Shown here piece after piece: positions 43,084-51,941 of a stretch of DNA of 64,000 nucleotides. Position numbers and translations under genes: made by a program. The notes below the pieces were generated by a model. That model made no database searches. It was not told the DNA's origin and worked only from the letters and a program-made list of their open reading frames with translations. The DNA comes from an uncultured Rhodospirillales bacterium (GTDB taxonomy: Bacteria > Pseudomonadota > Alphaproteobacteria > Acetobacterales > Acetobacteraceae). The DNA is taken from assembly GCA_903835235.1 (NCBI GenBank), contig CAILMF010000079.1, forward strand, positions 45,901 to 109,900, read 5' to 3'. Positions within the stretch are counted from its first letter, which is position 1; every line of letters starts with the position of its first letter.

Positions 43084-44370
43084 TTACATCAGCGGAATTC
43101 CGCCAGTTAGGCAATCGCCTCCTCCGGTTTTCGCGATCATCGCGGCAAGGCGTGGCCCGACCGATGCGCTGGGTTCCATTTCCAGGCCCGGGCAGAGCAC
43201 CCGGCACACCGGCACGCCCAGGGCCGGGCGGGTCAATGGCAGCAGCAGCGGGTCGAAGCCGCGCGCTGCGAGCGCCGCCACCAGCCCGGCCAGCGCCGCC
43301 GCGGCGGTGGTTTCGCCCGGCGGCGGGGCCGGTGCGGCCGGCTCGCCGAGCGGATGCAGCAGCGCGCAGCGCGCCGCATGGATGCCGGTGAACCGAGCCT
43401 GGTGCGAGCGGTCGCGCGGGTTCAGCGACGCCTCGCCGCCTTCCTCCCGCTTCGCAGCCACCACCGCCAGGGCCAGCTCCATCTGGCACAGTTCCAGCAG
43501 TGCCGCCCGGCAGGCCGCGGCCAGGCCAGGCCGTGCCGCCAGGCCGCAGCAGAAGCCGGCGCCATCCGGCCCGACCGAGACCGCCGCCACCGCCGGCAGG
43601 CCAAGATCCGTCGTGATGTCCAGCAGCCAGCTGCGCCGGCCGGTGGCGCCGCGCCGCAGCCGTGCCAGCAGCGTTGCCGCCCCGGCCAGCGCCGGGTTTT
43701 CCAGCGCCAGGGGCCGGGGCCGCGCCCCACCACGCCACCACAGCGCGGCAGCGTCGCGCTCCACCAACTCCAGCAGGCCGTGCAGCGCCGCGGCATCGGC
43801 GCTGGGCCCGGCGGCGCAGCCGATGCTCAGCGGCCAGGGCGGCGTGGTAGCAGGGCGGCGGAAGCACAGCCCGGCCGGCACCCAGGCGGTGCCGCCATCC
43901 CGCAGCCGGCGCACCGGCATCCAGCCTGGCCCGGCATCGCGCCATGCCGCCGGCAGCGCCGCGGCGGCGCCCACGGGTAGGTCGCTGCGCTGCTGCGCCA
44001 GATCGGCGGTGGTTTCCACCTGGCTGAGCAGCTCCAGCCCTTCGCCGATGCAGGATTCCAGCGCTTCCAGGGGGGCCAGCCCGGTGCCGGAGACGCCGAT
44101 CAGCCCCAGGCCGGGTGTGGCAGCCAGGCGATCCGGCGCAACCTCGGCGCCGAAGACCACCATGCCCGGGGCCGCCGGTGCCTCAAGCTGGAACAGCCGC
44201 TCGAACCCAGCCGCCGCCTGGAACATCCGCGCCCGATGCTGGACCTTGGCATCCACCGGCCCGCCATGCGGCAGCTCCAGCCAGGACAGCAGGTCCGCAA
44301 CTTCGGCCTCGACCGGCTGGGCCGGCGCCAGCAGCGCCGCCGCCAACGCGGCGAAGATCGGCTCGGCCAT
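43084..44370 (-). CDS. YcaO-domain protein (ATP-dependent cyclodehydratase/thioamidation family)
   Basis: 428 aa. YcaO landmarks are VSGTGLAPLEALESCIGEGLELLSQ (about 93-117, first ATP/Mg Glu residues), SIGCAAGPSADAAALHGLLELVERDAAALWWRGG (about 182-215, E-x-x-E-R-D), and LLELCQMELALAVVAAKREE (about 290-309). A C-terminal part with LGVPVCRVLCPGLEMEPS follows. The family activates peptide amides with ATP to form azolines, thioamides or related modifications. The typical partners (ThiF/E1-like, TfuA, dehydrogenase) are absent in the window. ATG 44370 is six bases after the stop of the histidine-kinase-like gene, so the genes are coupled. Confidence 0.87.
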   Translation of the reverse strand: MAEPIFAALAAALLAPAQPVEAEVADLLSWLELPHGGPVDAKVQHRARMFQAAAGFERLFQLEAPAAPGMVVFGAEVAPDRLAATPGLGLIGVSGTGLAPLEALESCIGEGLELLSQVETTADLAQQRSDLPVGAAAALPAAWRDAGPGWMPVRRLRDGGTAWVPAGLCFRRPATTPPWPLSIGCAAGPSADAAALHGLLELVERDAAALWWRGGARPRPLALENPALAGAATLLARLRRGATGRRSWLLDITTDLGLPAVAAVSVGPDGAGFCCGLAARPGLAAACRAALLELCQMELALAVVAAKREEGGEASLNPRDRSHQARFTGIHAARCALLHPLGEPAAPAPPPGETTAAAALAGLVAALAARGFDPLLLPLTRPALGVPVCRVLCPGLEMEPSASVGPRLAAMIAKTGGGDCLTGGIPLM

Positions 44371-44376
44371 GGCGGC

Positions 44377-44988
44377 TCAGGCCGCCTCGCGTGGCCAGCG
44401 CAGCAGCAGGCGTCCCGGCCCCGCCGGTTCGGCCCCCAGCGCGGTGAAGCCTGCCAGCACCGCCTCGCTCGGCCCGGGCACCCCTTCCGGCCAGCCGACC
44501 ACCAGCTGCACCGCGCCATCGGGCTGGGTCAGGGCGATCCCCAGCGTGGTGCCACGCGGCAGGGTGGCCGCTGCCTCCCGCACCAGGTCCAGCAGCGCTT
44601 CCTCCAGCGCGGCGCGGTCCAGCCGCACCTTCCAGGCCTCGCCCTCCGGCAGGTCCAGGGCCAGGGCGCCCGGCGCCGCCAGCAGCAGGCGCAGCACCGG
44701 GGCCAGCAGGCGCAGGCCTTCCAGCGGTGCGGCGACAACCTCCTCCGGCACCGGTCGGCGGCTCAGCGTCAGGATCGCGCGCATCCCATCCTCAAGCCGC
44801 TTCGCCGCCTGCTGGATACGGTCCAGCTGGCGCTGCGGACCACCTTCGGCCGCGGTGCGCTTCAGCAATTCCACGTTGGCCAGGATCACGGTCAGCAGGT
44901 TGTTCAGGTCGTGCTGCACCGGTCGCGCCATGGCCGCCAGGGTTGCCAGCCGTCGCGCCTGCCTGTGGAGTGCCGCATCGTCGATCAT
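44377..44988 (-). CDS. Small histidine-kinase-like protein with degenerate ATPase half
   Basis: About 203 aa, no sensor or membrane part. The dimerisation/phosphoacceptor helix reads ARPVQHDLNNLLTVILANVELL with His26, close to the AHDFNNLLTVI-type H-box of hybrid kinases, followed by a second helix RLEDGMRAILTLSRR. The C-terminal ATPase-like part has LEEALLDLVREAAATLPRGT, but Glu138 stands where the invariant N-box Asn belongs, and no DxGxG box follows. It may be a phosphotransfer protein or pseudokinase that modulates a partner. ATG 44988 is chosen (GAGGATCACCCGAG upstream); a longer frame reaches 45177 inside the PBP gene. It is coupled with the YcaO gene. Confidence 0.75.
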   Translation of the reverse strand: MIDDAALHRQARRLATLAAMARPVQHDLNNLLTVILANVELLKRTAAEGGPQRQLDRIQQAAKRLEDGMRAILTLSRRPVPEEVVAAPLEGLRLLAPVLRLLLAAPGALALDLPEGEAWKVRLDRAALEEALLDLVREAAATLPRGTTLGIALTQPDGAVQLVVGWPEGVPGPSEAVLAGFTALGAEPAGPGRLLLRWPREAA

Positions 44989-45079
44989 CTCGGGTGATCC
45001 TCTCGCAGGCACGCAGATGTAACGCATCACAAGCCCTTGGGCAGCCATTCCGCCGGCGGATTTTTCGGCGGTTGCGGCC

Positions 45080-46981
45080 TTACTCCGCGGCCATCCGGCC
45101 GGCCTCGGCGATGTCACGGAACAATCGGGCGGGCAGTCCTCCGCCGGCGACCTCTTCCATGGGCGAGGCATCATCATTGCCCAGCCACACCCCGATCACC
45201 AGCGGGCCGACCAGGCCGATGAACCAGGCATCGCGGAAATCCTGCGTCGTGCCGGTCTTGCCCGCCACCACCCGGCCAGGCAGGGCGGCGGCCCGGCCGG
45301 TGCCGCGCGTGACCACCGCCGCCAGCATCCGGCGCATCGCCGCCGCGTGCTCCGGCGCCACCACCTGGTCTGGCGGCCGATGCGCCAGGGGGGTCGTGCC
45401 ACTGGCCGCCAGCGCGAAGGGCGTGACCCGCCGCCCGCCATTGCCGAAGGCGGCATAGGCGGCGGTCAGCTCCAGCAGGGAGACCTCCCCGGTGCCCAGC
45501 GCCAGCGATGCATCATTCGGCAGCCGGCCGCCCACCCCCAGCCGATGCGCCACCTCCGCCACCGGCCGAGGTCCGCCGGCGCGCAGCAGCACCCGCACCG
45601 CCGCGGTGTTGACGCTGTGCGCCAGGGCCTCCTCCAGCGTGATCTCGCCGCGCGGCCGCCAGGCGCCATTGCCCGGGGACCAGGTGCCGATATGCAGCGG
45701 GGTGTCGGCGACCAGTTCCTCCGGCGCCGCGCCACGTTCCAGCGCGGCCAGGAAGACGATGGGCTTGAAGGCGCTGCCGGGTTGGCGCCGGGCATCCACC
45801 GCGCGGTTGAACTGGCTGGTGGCGTAGTCCCGCCCGCCGGCCATGGCCCGCACCGCGCCCGATGCCGCTTCCAGGACGACGACGGCGCCCTGGGTCACCC
45901 CGGCCCGCGCGCCGGGGCCAGCCAGCAGCGCCGCCAGCCGGGCTTCCACCTGCGCCTGCAGCCGGGAATCCAGCGTGCTGCGCAGCACCAGGTCGGCGCT
46001 GTCCGGAAAGCGGGCGGGCACCTCCTCCAGCACCCAATCGGCGAACCAGCCGGCCCCGCGGGAGGGTCGGGCGCGCGGGTTGATGCGCTCGGCCTCCGCC
46101 CGCGCCTGGGCCGGGGTGATGGCGCCGGTCTCGGCCATCGCCTCCAGCACCTCCACGGTGCGGGCGGTGGCGGCATCCGGCGCGCTGCGTGGGTTGAGGC
46201 GGGATGGCGCCTTGGGCAGGCCGGCCAGCATGGCGGCCTGCCACAGGGTCACGCGGCGCGCCGGGACGCCGAAGAACAACCTGGCGGCGGCATCCACCCC
46301 ATGGGCGCCGCCACCGAGGTAGACGCGGTTCAGGTAGATTTCCAGCAGCTGGTCCTTGCTGAAGCGGGCTTCCAGCCACAACGCCAGCAGCGCTTCCTGC
46401 ACCTTGCGGCGGGTGTTCCGCTCCGGCGTCAGGAACAGGTTCTTGGCCAGTTGCTGGGTCAGCGTGCTGCCGCCCTGGCGGACGCCGCCGGCGACCAGGT
46501 TGGTGTAGAGCGCGCGGGCAATGCCGACCGGGTCGATGCCCGGATGCTGACGGAAGCGGCGATCCTCGATCGCGATCAGTGCCGCCGGCAGGTAGGCGGG
46601 CAGGTCGCGCAGCCGGACGGTTTCGCCATACAGGTCGCCCTGGGTGGCCAGCATGGCGCCATCGGCGGCCAGCAGGGTGACGCCGGGCTTTCGGGTGGTT
46701 TCCATGGCAACGTCCGGGCGCGGCAGGTCCCAGCAGAACCACAGCAGCAGCGCGGCCAGGGCCAGCGCGCCCCAGGTGATGAGCGGGATGGCGATGTGCC
46801 ACCAGCGCCAGCCCGAGCCCTTGGGCCTGGCCGCGGGTTTGGCAGGCGGTCGTGCAGAAGGCTTCGGCGCTGGGGCCGCGGGCTTCGGGGGGATGCGGGG
46901 CGTGCTGGCCTTGCGCGCCGCCTTGGCCTTGGCCGGGGGGGCGCCAGGGCGACGGCCGCGCAGGCCCTGGACCTGCGACAT
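45080..46981 (-). CDS. Penicillin-binding protein 1A-type bifunctional transglycosylase/transpeptidase
   Basis: 633 aa. A Pro/Lys/Ala-rich cytoplasmic N-terminus (1-60) and one membrane helix (ALALAALLLWFCW, about 72-84) precede the GT51 transglycosylase. That domain has IEDRRFRQHPGIDP (catalytic Glu, about 133-147), GGSTLTQQLAKNLFL and KDQLLEIYLNRVYLG. The transpeptidase has SxxK in RQPGSAFKP (about 395), SxN in HSVNTAA (about 447) and AGKTGTTQDFRDAW (about 560). It builds and cross-links peptidoglycan in the periplasm. It is divergent from the LLM gene across 84 bp, and the kinase-like and YcaO genes follow 91 bp downstream in the same direction. Confidence 0.95.
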   Translation of the reverse strand: MSQVQGLRGRRPGAPPAKAKAARKASTPRIPPKPAAPAPKPSARPPAKPAARPKGSGWRWWHIAIPLITWGALALAALLLWFCWDLPRPDVAMETTRKPGVTLLAADGAMLATQGDLYGETVRLRDLPAYLPAALIAIEDRRFRQHPGIDPVGIARALYTNLVAGGVRQGGSTLTQQLAKNLFLTPERNTRRKVQEALLALWLEARFSKDQLLEIYLNRVYLGGGAHGVDAAARLFFGVPARRVTLWQAAMLAGLPKAPSRLNPRSAPDAATARTVEVLEAMAETGAITPAQARAEAERINPRARPSRGAGWFADWVLEEVPARFPDSADLVLRSTLDSRLQAQVEARLAALLAGPGARAGVTQGAVVVLEAASGAVRAMAGGRDYATSQFNRAVDARRQPGSAFKPIVFLAALERGAAPEELVADTPLHIGTWSPGNGAWRPRGEITLEEALAHSVNTAAVRVLLRAGGPRPVAEVAHRLGVGGRLPNDASLALGTGEVSLLELTAAYAAFGNGGRRVTPFALAASGTTPLAHRPPDQVVAPEHAAAMRRMLAAVVTRGTGRAAALPGRVVAGKTGTTQDFRDAWFIGLVGPLVIGVWLGNDDASPMEEVAGGGLPARLFRDIAEAGRMAAE

Positions 46982-47065
46982 CCCTGGCAGCCTAGCACAG
47001 CCGCGCCGCCGCCGTTAGGCTTGCCGCAAAAGCCCCCCAAGGCCAAACAACAGGAAGCCGCCCGC

Positions 47066-48133
47066 ATGCAGTTCGGCATCGCCATGCCCACCAGCGCCGA
47101 CAGCTGGAAGACCGCCCTTCGCGCCGAGGAACTCGGCTTCGCCACCGCTTGGTTCTACGACACGCAGATGCTGAGCGCCGACTGCTTCGTCGCCATGGGC
47201 GCGGCGGCGATGAAGACCAGCCGCATTCGCCTGGGCACCGGCGTGCTGATCCCGTCCAACCGCATCGCCGCCGTCACCGCCAATGCCTATGCCAGCCTGA
47301 ACAAGCTGGCGCCGGGGCGGATCGACATGGGACTGGGCACCGGCTTCACCGGCCGCCGCGCCATGGGCCTGGGCGCGATGAAGCTGAAGGATTTTGAAGA
47401 ATACGTCCGCGTCATGCTGGCACTCCAGCGCGGCGAGATCGTCGAGACCGAGGTGGAGGGCGAACGCCGAAAGATCCAGTTCCTGAACCCGGAGCTGGAG
47501 CTGTTCGACCTGAAGCACCCGATGCGGTTGCACCTGGCCGCCGCCGGCCCGCGGGCGCGGAAGCTGGCGGCCAAGCTGGGTGCCGCCTGGGTGAACTTCT
47601 TCTCCGACGTTCCCGCGGCGGTGCAGATGATCGGCGAGATGCAGGAAGCCTGGACCGCCGCCGGCAACCAGGCGCCGTTGCAGGCCACCGCCTTCGTGCT
47701 GGGCTGCGTGCTGGCCGAGGGCGAGCCGGCCGACAGCGACCGCGCCATGCTCCAGGCCGGCCCGCGCGCCTGCGTGCTGCTGCATCGCGCGGCGGATGAG
47801 GCGCTGATGGGGCTGCACAACATCTCCCCGCTGCCGGAAGCGGTGCGGGCGCAGGTGGAGGGCTATGTGGCGCTGGCAAAAACCTTCCAGCCGGCGGATG
47901 CGCCCTACCTGAACAACCATCGCGGCCACCTGATGAGCGTGAAGCCGGAGGAGCGGAAGTTCGTCAGCGCGGAGCTGATCCGCATGACCAGCTTCACCGC
48001 CACCGAGGCCGAGTTGAAGCGCCGCGTCGGCGACCTGCGCGACGCCGGCTATACCGAGTTCACCGTGCAGCTGGTGCCGGGCCAGGAGAATGCGATCGAG
48101 GATTGGGCCCGGATCATGCGGGCCTTCCGCTGA
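47066..48133 (+). CDS. LLM-class flavin-dependent oxidoreductase
   Basis: About 355 aa. Luciferase-like TIM barrel: MQFGIAMPTSADSWKTALRAEELGF at the N-terminus, TSRIRLGTGVLIPSNR (about 50-65), LNKLAPGRIDMGLGTGFTGRRAMGL (about 78-102) and MRLHLAAAGPRARKLAAKLGAAWV (about 152-175). The family uses FMN or F420 to oxidise diverse substrates; the F420 versus FMN preference is not clear. ATG 47066 follows CAGGAAGCCGCCC. It is divergent from the PBP gene and lies 52 bp upstream of the (2Fe-2S) gene. Confidence 0.9.
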   Translation: MQFGIAMPTSADSWKTALRAEELGFATAWFYDTQMLSADCFVAMGAAAMKTSRIRLGTGVLIPSNRIAAVTANAYASLNKLAPGRIDMGLGTGFTGRRAMGLGAMKLKDFEEYVRVMLALQRGEIVETEVEGERRKIQFLNPELELFDLKHPMRLHLAAAGPRARKLAAKLGAAWVNFFSDVPAAVQMIGEMQEAWTAAGNQAPLQATAFVLGCVLAEGEPADSDRAMLQAGPRACVLLHRAADEALMGLHNISPLPEAVRAQVEGYVALAKTFQPADAPYLNNHRGHLMSVKPEERKFVSAELIRMTSFTATEAELKRRVGDLRDAGYTEFTVQLVPGQENAIEDWARIMRAFR

Positions 48134-48185
48134 GAGGGGCGCGGGGCTAGGCTTGGTACGGGAAACGTCCAAGCCGGAGGCGCCA

Positions 48186-48647
48186 ATGGCCGCCATCACG
48201 CTGACCGTCAACGGCCGCCAGCACCAGGTGGCCGCCGAGGCGGATACGCCGCTGCTCTATGTGCTGCGCAACGACCTGGAACTGAACGGACCGCGCTTCG
48301 GCTGCGGCCAGGGCCAATGCGGGTCCTGCACCGTGCTGGTGGACGGCCAGCCGGCGCGGTCCTGCATCATCGAGGTGGGCAGCCTGCAAGGCCGCCGCAT
48401 CACCACGCTGGAAGGGCTGGGCACGCCCGACAAGCTGCACGCGCTGCAACGCGCCTTCATCGCCGAGCAGGCGGCGCAATGCGGCTACTGCGCCAATGGC
48501 ATGATCATGGCGGCCAAGGCGCTGCTGGACAGCACGCCGGAGCCGAGCGAGCCCGACATCCGCGACGCGCTGGCGCCGTATCTCTGCCGCTGCGGCACGC
48601 ATAACCGCATCGTTGCCGCTGTGCAGCGCGCCGTGCGGGAGGGCTGA
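48186..48647 (+). CDS. (2Fe-2S)-binding small subunit of a molybdenum hydroxylase
   Basis: 153 aa. Plant-type ferredoxin cluster C-x4-C-x2-C (FGCGQGQCGSC, about 38-48) with a fourth Cys near 60, then the helical cluster CGYCANGMI (about 99-107) and YLCRCGTHNRI (about 132-142). This is the IorA/XDH-small-subunit layout, passing electrons from the Moco subunit. ATG 48186 gives the usual length. It has no signal peptide and would be co-exported with the large subunit by the Tat route. The stop is three bases before the next start. Confidence 0.94.
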   Translation: MAAITLTVNGRQHQVAAEADTPLLYVLRNDLELNGPRFGCGQGQCGSCTVLVDGQPARSCIIEVGSLQGRRITTLEGLGTPDKLHALQRAFIAEQAAQCGYCANGMIMAAKALLDSTPEPSEPDIRDALAPYLCRCGTHNRIVAAVQRAVREG

Positions 48648-48650
48648 GCC

Positions 48651-50885
48651 ATGAACGCCATCTCTCGCCGTGGTTTTGCCAGCGGCCTGCTGCTCAGCTT
48701 CAGCTTCGCCCCCGCCTTGGCGCAGCAGACCACACCGCCGCAACCGCGCCGGCTGCCCGGCAGCCTGCAGACCAATCGGCGCCTGGACGCCTGGCTGCAT
48801 ATCGGCGCCGACGGCAAGGTCACGGTCTGCACCGGGAAAGTGGAGATCGGCCAGGGCGCGGTGACCGCGCTGATGCAGATCGCCGCCGAGGAACTCGATA
48901 TCCTGCCGGGCCGCATCACCATGGTCAGCGGCGACACCGCGCTGACGCCGAATGAGGGCGTGACCAGCGGCAGCCAGTCCATGGAGATGGGCGGCACCGC
49001 GCTGCGTTTCGCCGCCGCCGAGGCCCGCGCGATACTGCTGGAAAAGGCCGCCGCGCGGCTGAATGCGCCGGCCGCTGACCTGCGCGTGCAGGACGGCATG
49101 GTGACGGCGCCCAGCGGCAACGGCGTCAGCTACTGGGCCTTGGCCGAGGACGGCCTGCTGCGGCGCGAGGCCACCGCCAGCGCCCGGCCGAAGCCGGCCA
49201 GCGAGCATCGCATCGTCGGCCAGTCCTTCCCGCGGCTGGACATTCCCGCCAAGGTCACCGGCGGCGCCATCTTCGTGCAGGACATGCGCCTGCCGGGCAT
49301 GCTGTTCGGCCGTGTGGTGCGGCCGCCGAGCTACGCCGCACGGCTGCTCAGCGTGGACCTGGAAGCGGTGCGCAAGCTGCCCGGCGTGGTCGCGGTGGTG
49401 CGGGATGGCCGCTTCCTCGGCGTGGTGGCGCAGCGGGAGGAACAGGCGGTGAAGGCCCGCCTGGCCCTGGCCGCCGCCGCGCGCTGGGACAACCCGGCCA
49501 GCCTGCCGCAACCCGCCGACCTGCATACCCACCTGAAGACGCTGAAGGCGGACACCACCACCAGCAGCGAGAAGACGGCCGAGGCCGCGCCGGTCGCGCA
49601 GCGCCTGACCGCCGCCTACACCAAGCACTACCTGGCGCATGCCAGCATCGGGCCGTCCTGCGCGGTAGCACAATACGCGGCCGACAAGGCCAGCCTGCAT
49701 GTCTGGTCCCACACGCAAGGCGTGTTCCCGCTGCGTGGCGACATGGCCCGCGTGCTGGAGCTGCCGCTGGACAAGCTGCGCGTGACGCATGTGCAGGGCA
49801 GCGGCTGCTACGGCCATAACGGTGCTGACGATGTCGCTTTGGACGCCGCGCTGCTGGCCCGCGCGGTGCCGGGCAAGCCGGTAAAGCTGCAATGGATGCG
49901 CGATGACGAGTTCGCCTGGGAGCCTTACAACCCGGCCATGGTGATCGAGGTTTCCGCCGGGCTTTCGGCGGAAGGCAAGATCGTGGACTGGACGCATGAC
50001 GTGTTCAGCCAGGGCCACAACAACCGCCCGGGCAATCCGCAGAACGGCATCAACCTGATGCCGGCCTGGCTGCTGGCCCAGCCGCACGCCGCGCCCTATC
50101 CGCGCGCCACGCCGCAACCGGCCGGCGCCGGCGACCGCAACGCCGTGCCGCTGTACGACTTCCCCAACCAGAAGATCCTGCATCACCTGATCCCCGTCGG
50201 GCCGCTGCGGACCTCGGCGCTGCGGACGCTGGGCGCCTATGGCAATGTCCTAGCGCTGGAATCCTTCATGGATGAGCTGGCCGAGGCCGCCGGGCAGGAC
50301 CCCGTCGCCTTTCGCCTGGCGCATCTGAAGGACGCGCGGGCCAAGGCCGTCATCGAAGCCGCGGCCAAACTGGCCGACTGGCAGCCCAGGGGGACACACA
50401 ATGCGCGCGGTGACGGCACCCATGGCCGCGGTATCGGCTTCGCCAAGTACAAGGGCCTGTCCTGCTACTGCGCCTGCGTGGTGGATCTGGAGATCGACCG
50501 CGCCAGCGGCGTCATCCGCATCCCCCGGGTGTTCGCCGCCGCCGATGCCGGGCAGATCATCAACCCCGATGGCCTGCGCAACCAGATCGACGGCGGCATC
50601 ATCCAGGCGGTGAGCTGGACGCTGAAGGAGGCGGTGCAGTTCTCCCCCACCGGCGTCACCAGCCGCGACTGGGACAGCTACCCGATCCTGACCTTCCCCG
50701 AAGTGCCGCAGGTGGAGACCGTGCTGCTGAACCAGCCTGACCAGCCACCGCTGGGCTCCGGCGAGGCCAGCCAAGGCCCGGCCGGCGCCGCCATTGCCAA
50801 TGCGCTGAGGCACGCCACCGGCCTGCGGCTGCGCGCCTTCCCCTATACGCCAGACCGCGTCAAAGCCGCGCTGGAACGGAGCTGA
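48651..50885 (+). CDS. Xanthine-dehydrogenase-family molybdopterin-binding subunit (IorB-like)
   Basis: 744 aa. The Tat signal reads ISRRGFASGLLLSFSFAPALA. The two-domain Moco subunit follows: KVTVCTGKVEIGQGAVTALMQIAAEELD (about 60-87), GRVVRPPSYAA (about 220), HASIGPSCAVAQY (about 325), HTQGVFPLRGDMARVL, VQGSGCYGHNGADDVALDAALLA (about 380-400) and the C-terminal LGSGEASQGPAGAAIANAL (about 698-716), whose Glu is the catalytic base. It would hydroxylate or oxidise an aldehyde or N-heterocycle in the periplasm. The FAD subunit is absent; such two-subunit enzymes usually pass electrons to a cytochrome. It forms one operon with the small subunit and probably with the MBL gene (4-bp gap). Confidence 0.92.
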   Translation: MNAISRRGFASGLLLSFSFAPALAQQTTPPQPRRLPGSLQTNRRLDAWLHIGADGKVTVCTGKVEIGQGAVTALMQIAAEELDILPGRITMVSGDTALTPNEGVTSGSQSMEMGGTALRFAAAEARAILLEKAAARLNAPAADLRVQDGMVTAPSGNGVSYWALAEDGLLRREATASARPKPASEHRIVGQSFPRLDIPAKVTGGAIFVQDMRLPGMLFGRVVRPPSYAARLLSVDLEAVRKLPGVVAVVRDGRFLGVVAQREEQAVKARLALAAAARWDNPASLPQPADLHTHLKTLKADTTTSSEKTAEAAPVAQRLTAAYTKHYLAHASIGPSCAVAQYAADKASLHVWSHTQGVFPLRGDMARVLELPLDKLRVTHVQGSGCYGHNGADDVALDAALLARAVPGKPVKLQWMRDDEFAWEPYNPAMVIEVSAGLSAEGKIVDWTHDVFSQGHNNRPGNPQNGINLMPAWLLAQPHAAPYPRATPQPAGAGDRNAVPLYDFPNQKILHHLIPVGPLRTSALRTLGAYGNVLALESFMDELAEAAGQDPVAFRLAHLKDARAKAVIEAAAKLADWQPRGTHNARGDGTHGRGIGFAKYKGLSCYCACVVDLEIDRASGVIRIPRVFAAADAGQIINPDGLRNQIDGGIIQAVSWTLKEAVQFSPTGVTSRDWDSYPILTFPEVPQVETVLLNQPDQPPLGSGEASQGPAGAAIANALRHATGLRLRAFPYTPDRVKAALERS

Positions 50886-50889
50886 CCTG

Positions 50890-51759
50890 ATGGCCGTCGT
50901 GCGCCTTGGCGATACCACCATCACCTCGATCATCGAGGACCAGCAGGCCTGGTTCGACCCGCTGGATTTCTTCCCGGGACTTACGGCCGAACGGCTGGAG
51001 GAAAACCGCGGCTGGCTGGAAGCCGGCGGCGCGCTGGACAAGGGCAATGGCAAGCTGGTGCTGTGCATGCAGTCCTGGCTGGTGCAGACGCCGCACCACA
51101 ACATCCTGATCGACAGCTGCGTCGGCAACCACAAGCCGCGCCCGGCCCGGCCGTTCTGGAACATGCTGGACAGCCCGGCCTACATGGCCGGCTTCAAGGC
51201 CGCCGGCGTCACGCCTGAAAGCATCGACTACGTCATGTGCACCCACCTGCATGTGGACCACGTGGGCTGGAACACGGTGCAGCGCAACGGCCAATGGGTG
51301 CCGACCTTCGACAAGGCGCGCTACGTCTTCTCGCAAAAGGAATACACCCACTGGGAAGCCGAGGCGAAGACCCAGGACCTGCCGCATATCGTGGACAGCG
51401 TACTGCCGATTGTCGCCGCCAACCGCGCCGAGCTGGTGGCCAACGACTTCGTGCTGAACGACCTGGTACGGCTGATGCCGACGCCGGGCCATTCCCCCGA
51501 CCATGTCGCGGTGCGCGTGGGCAAGCCGGGCGCGGACGCCATCGTCACCGGCGACCTGATCCATTCGCCGCTGCAGGCGCGCTACCCCGAACAGGGTATG
51601 CGCGCCGACTACGACACGCAGCAGGGCGCGGTGACGCGCCGCACCTTCCTGGAAGGCTGCTGCGACACCGCGACGCAGATGTGCTTCGCGCATTTCCCCA
51701 GCCCCTCCACCGGCCGCATCAAGCGTTGGGGCGAGGGGTTTCGCGTCGAGGCCGTGTGA
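50890..51759 (+). CDS. MBL-fold metallo-hydrolase
   Basis: 289 aa. The metal motif THLHVDHVGW (about 117-126) has the HxHxDH core, TPGHSPDHVAV (about 198) gives the third His and TGDLIHSP (about 220) the bridging Asp; a C-terminal His lies in CFAHFPSPSTG (about 270). LCMQSWLVQTPHHNILIDSC precedes the first motif, as in the lactonase/quorum-quenching-like subfamily. There is no signal peptide. It starts four bases after the Moco subunit gene, so the genes share a transcript. A lactone substrate would fit both this neighbourhood and the sugar-acid genes downstream, but is inference. Confidence 0.9.
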   Translation: MAVVRLGDTTITSIIEDQQAWFDPLDFFPGLTAERLEENRGWLEAGGALDKGNGKLVLCMQSWLVQTPHHNILIDSCVGNHKPRPARPFWNMLDSPAYMAGFKAAGVTPESIDYVMCTHLHVDHVGWNTVQRNGQWVPTFDKARYVFSQKEYTHWEAEAKTQDLPHIVDSVLPIVAANRAELVANDFVLNDLVRLMPTPGHSPDHVAVRVGKPGADAIVTGDLIHSPLQARYPEQGMRADYDTQQGAVTRRTFLEGCCDTATQMCFAHFPSPSTGRIKRWGEGFRVEAV

Positions 51760-51941
51760 TCCCAAGCGCCCGACGTTCCGCCCGGCGGATCGCCGCGCTG
51801 CCAACGGGGATGGCCCGAATGGGGATCGCAGCGCGCGACGGTTATGCCTGCGCGCGCCAGGTATTGGAATGATCCGCCACGCCGGCCCCTCGTTGGCCGT
51901 GCCCGCGCGTGGTAGGTGGGGCTGGAATGGAAGGAATGGAC

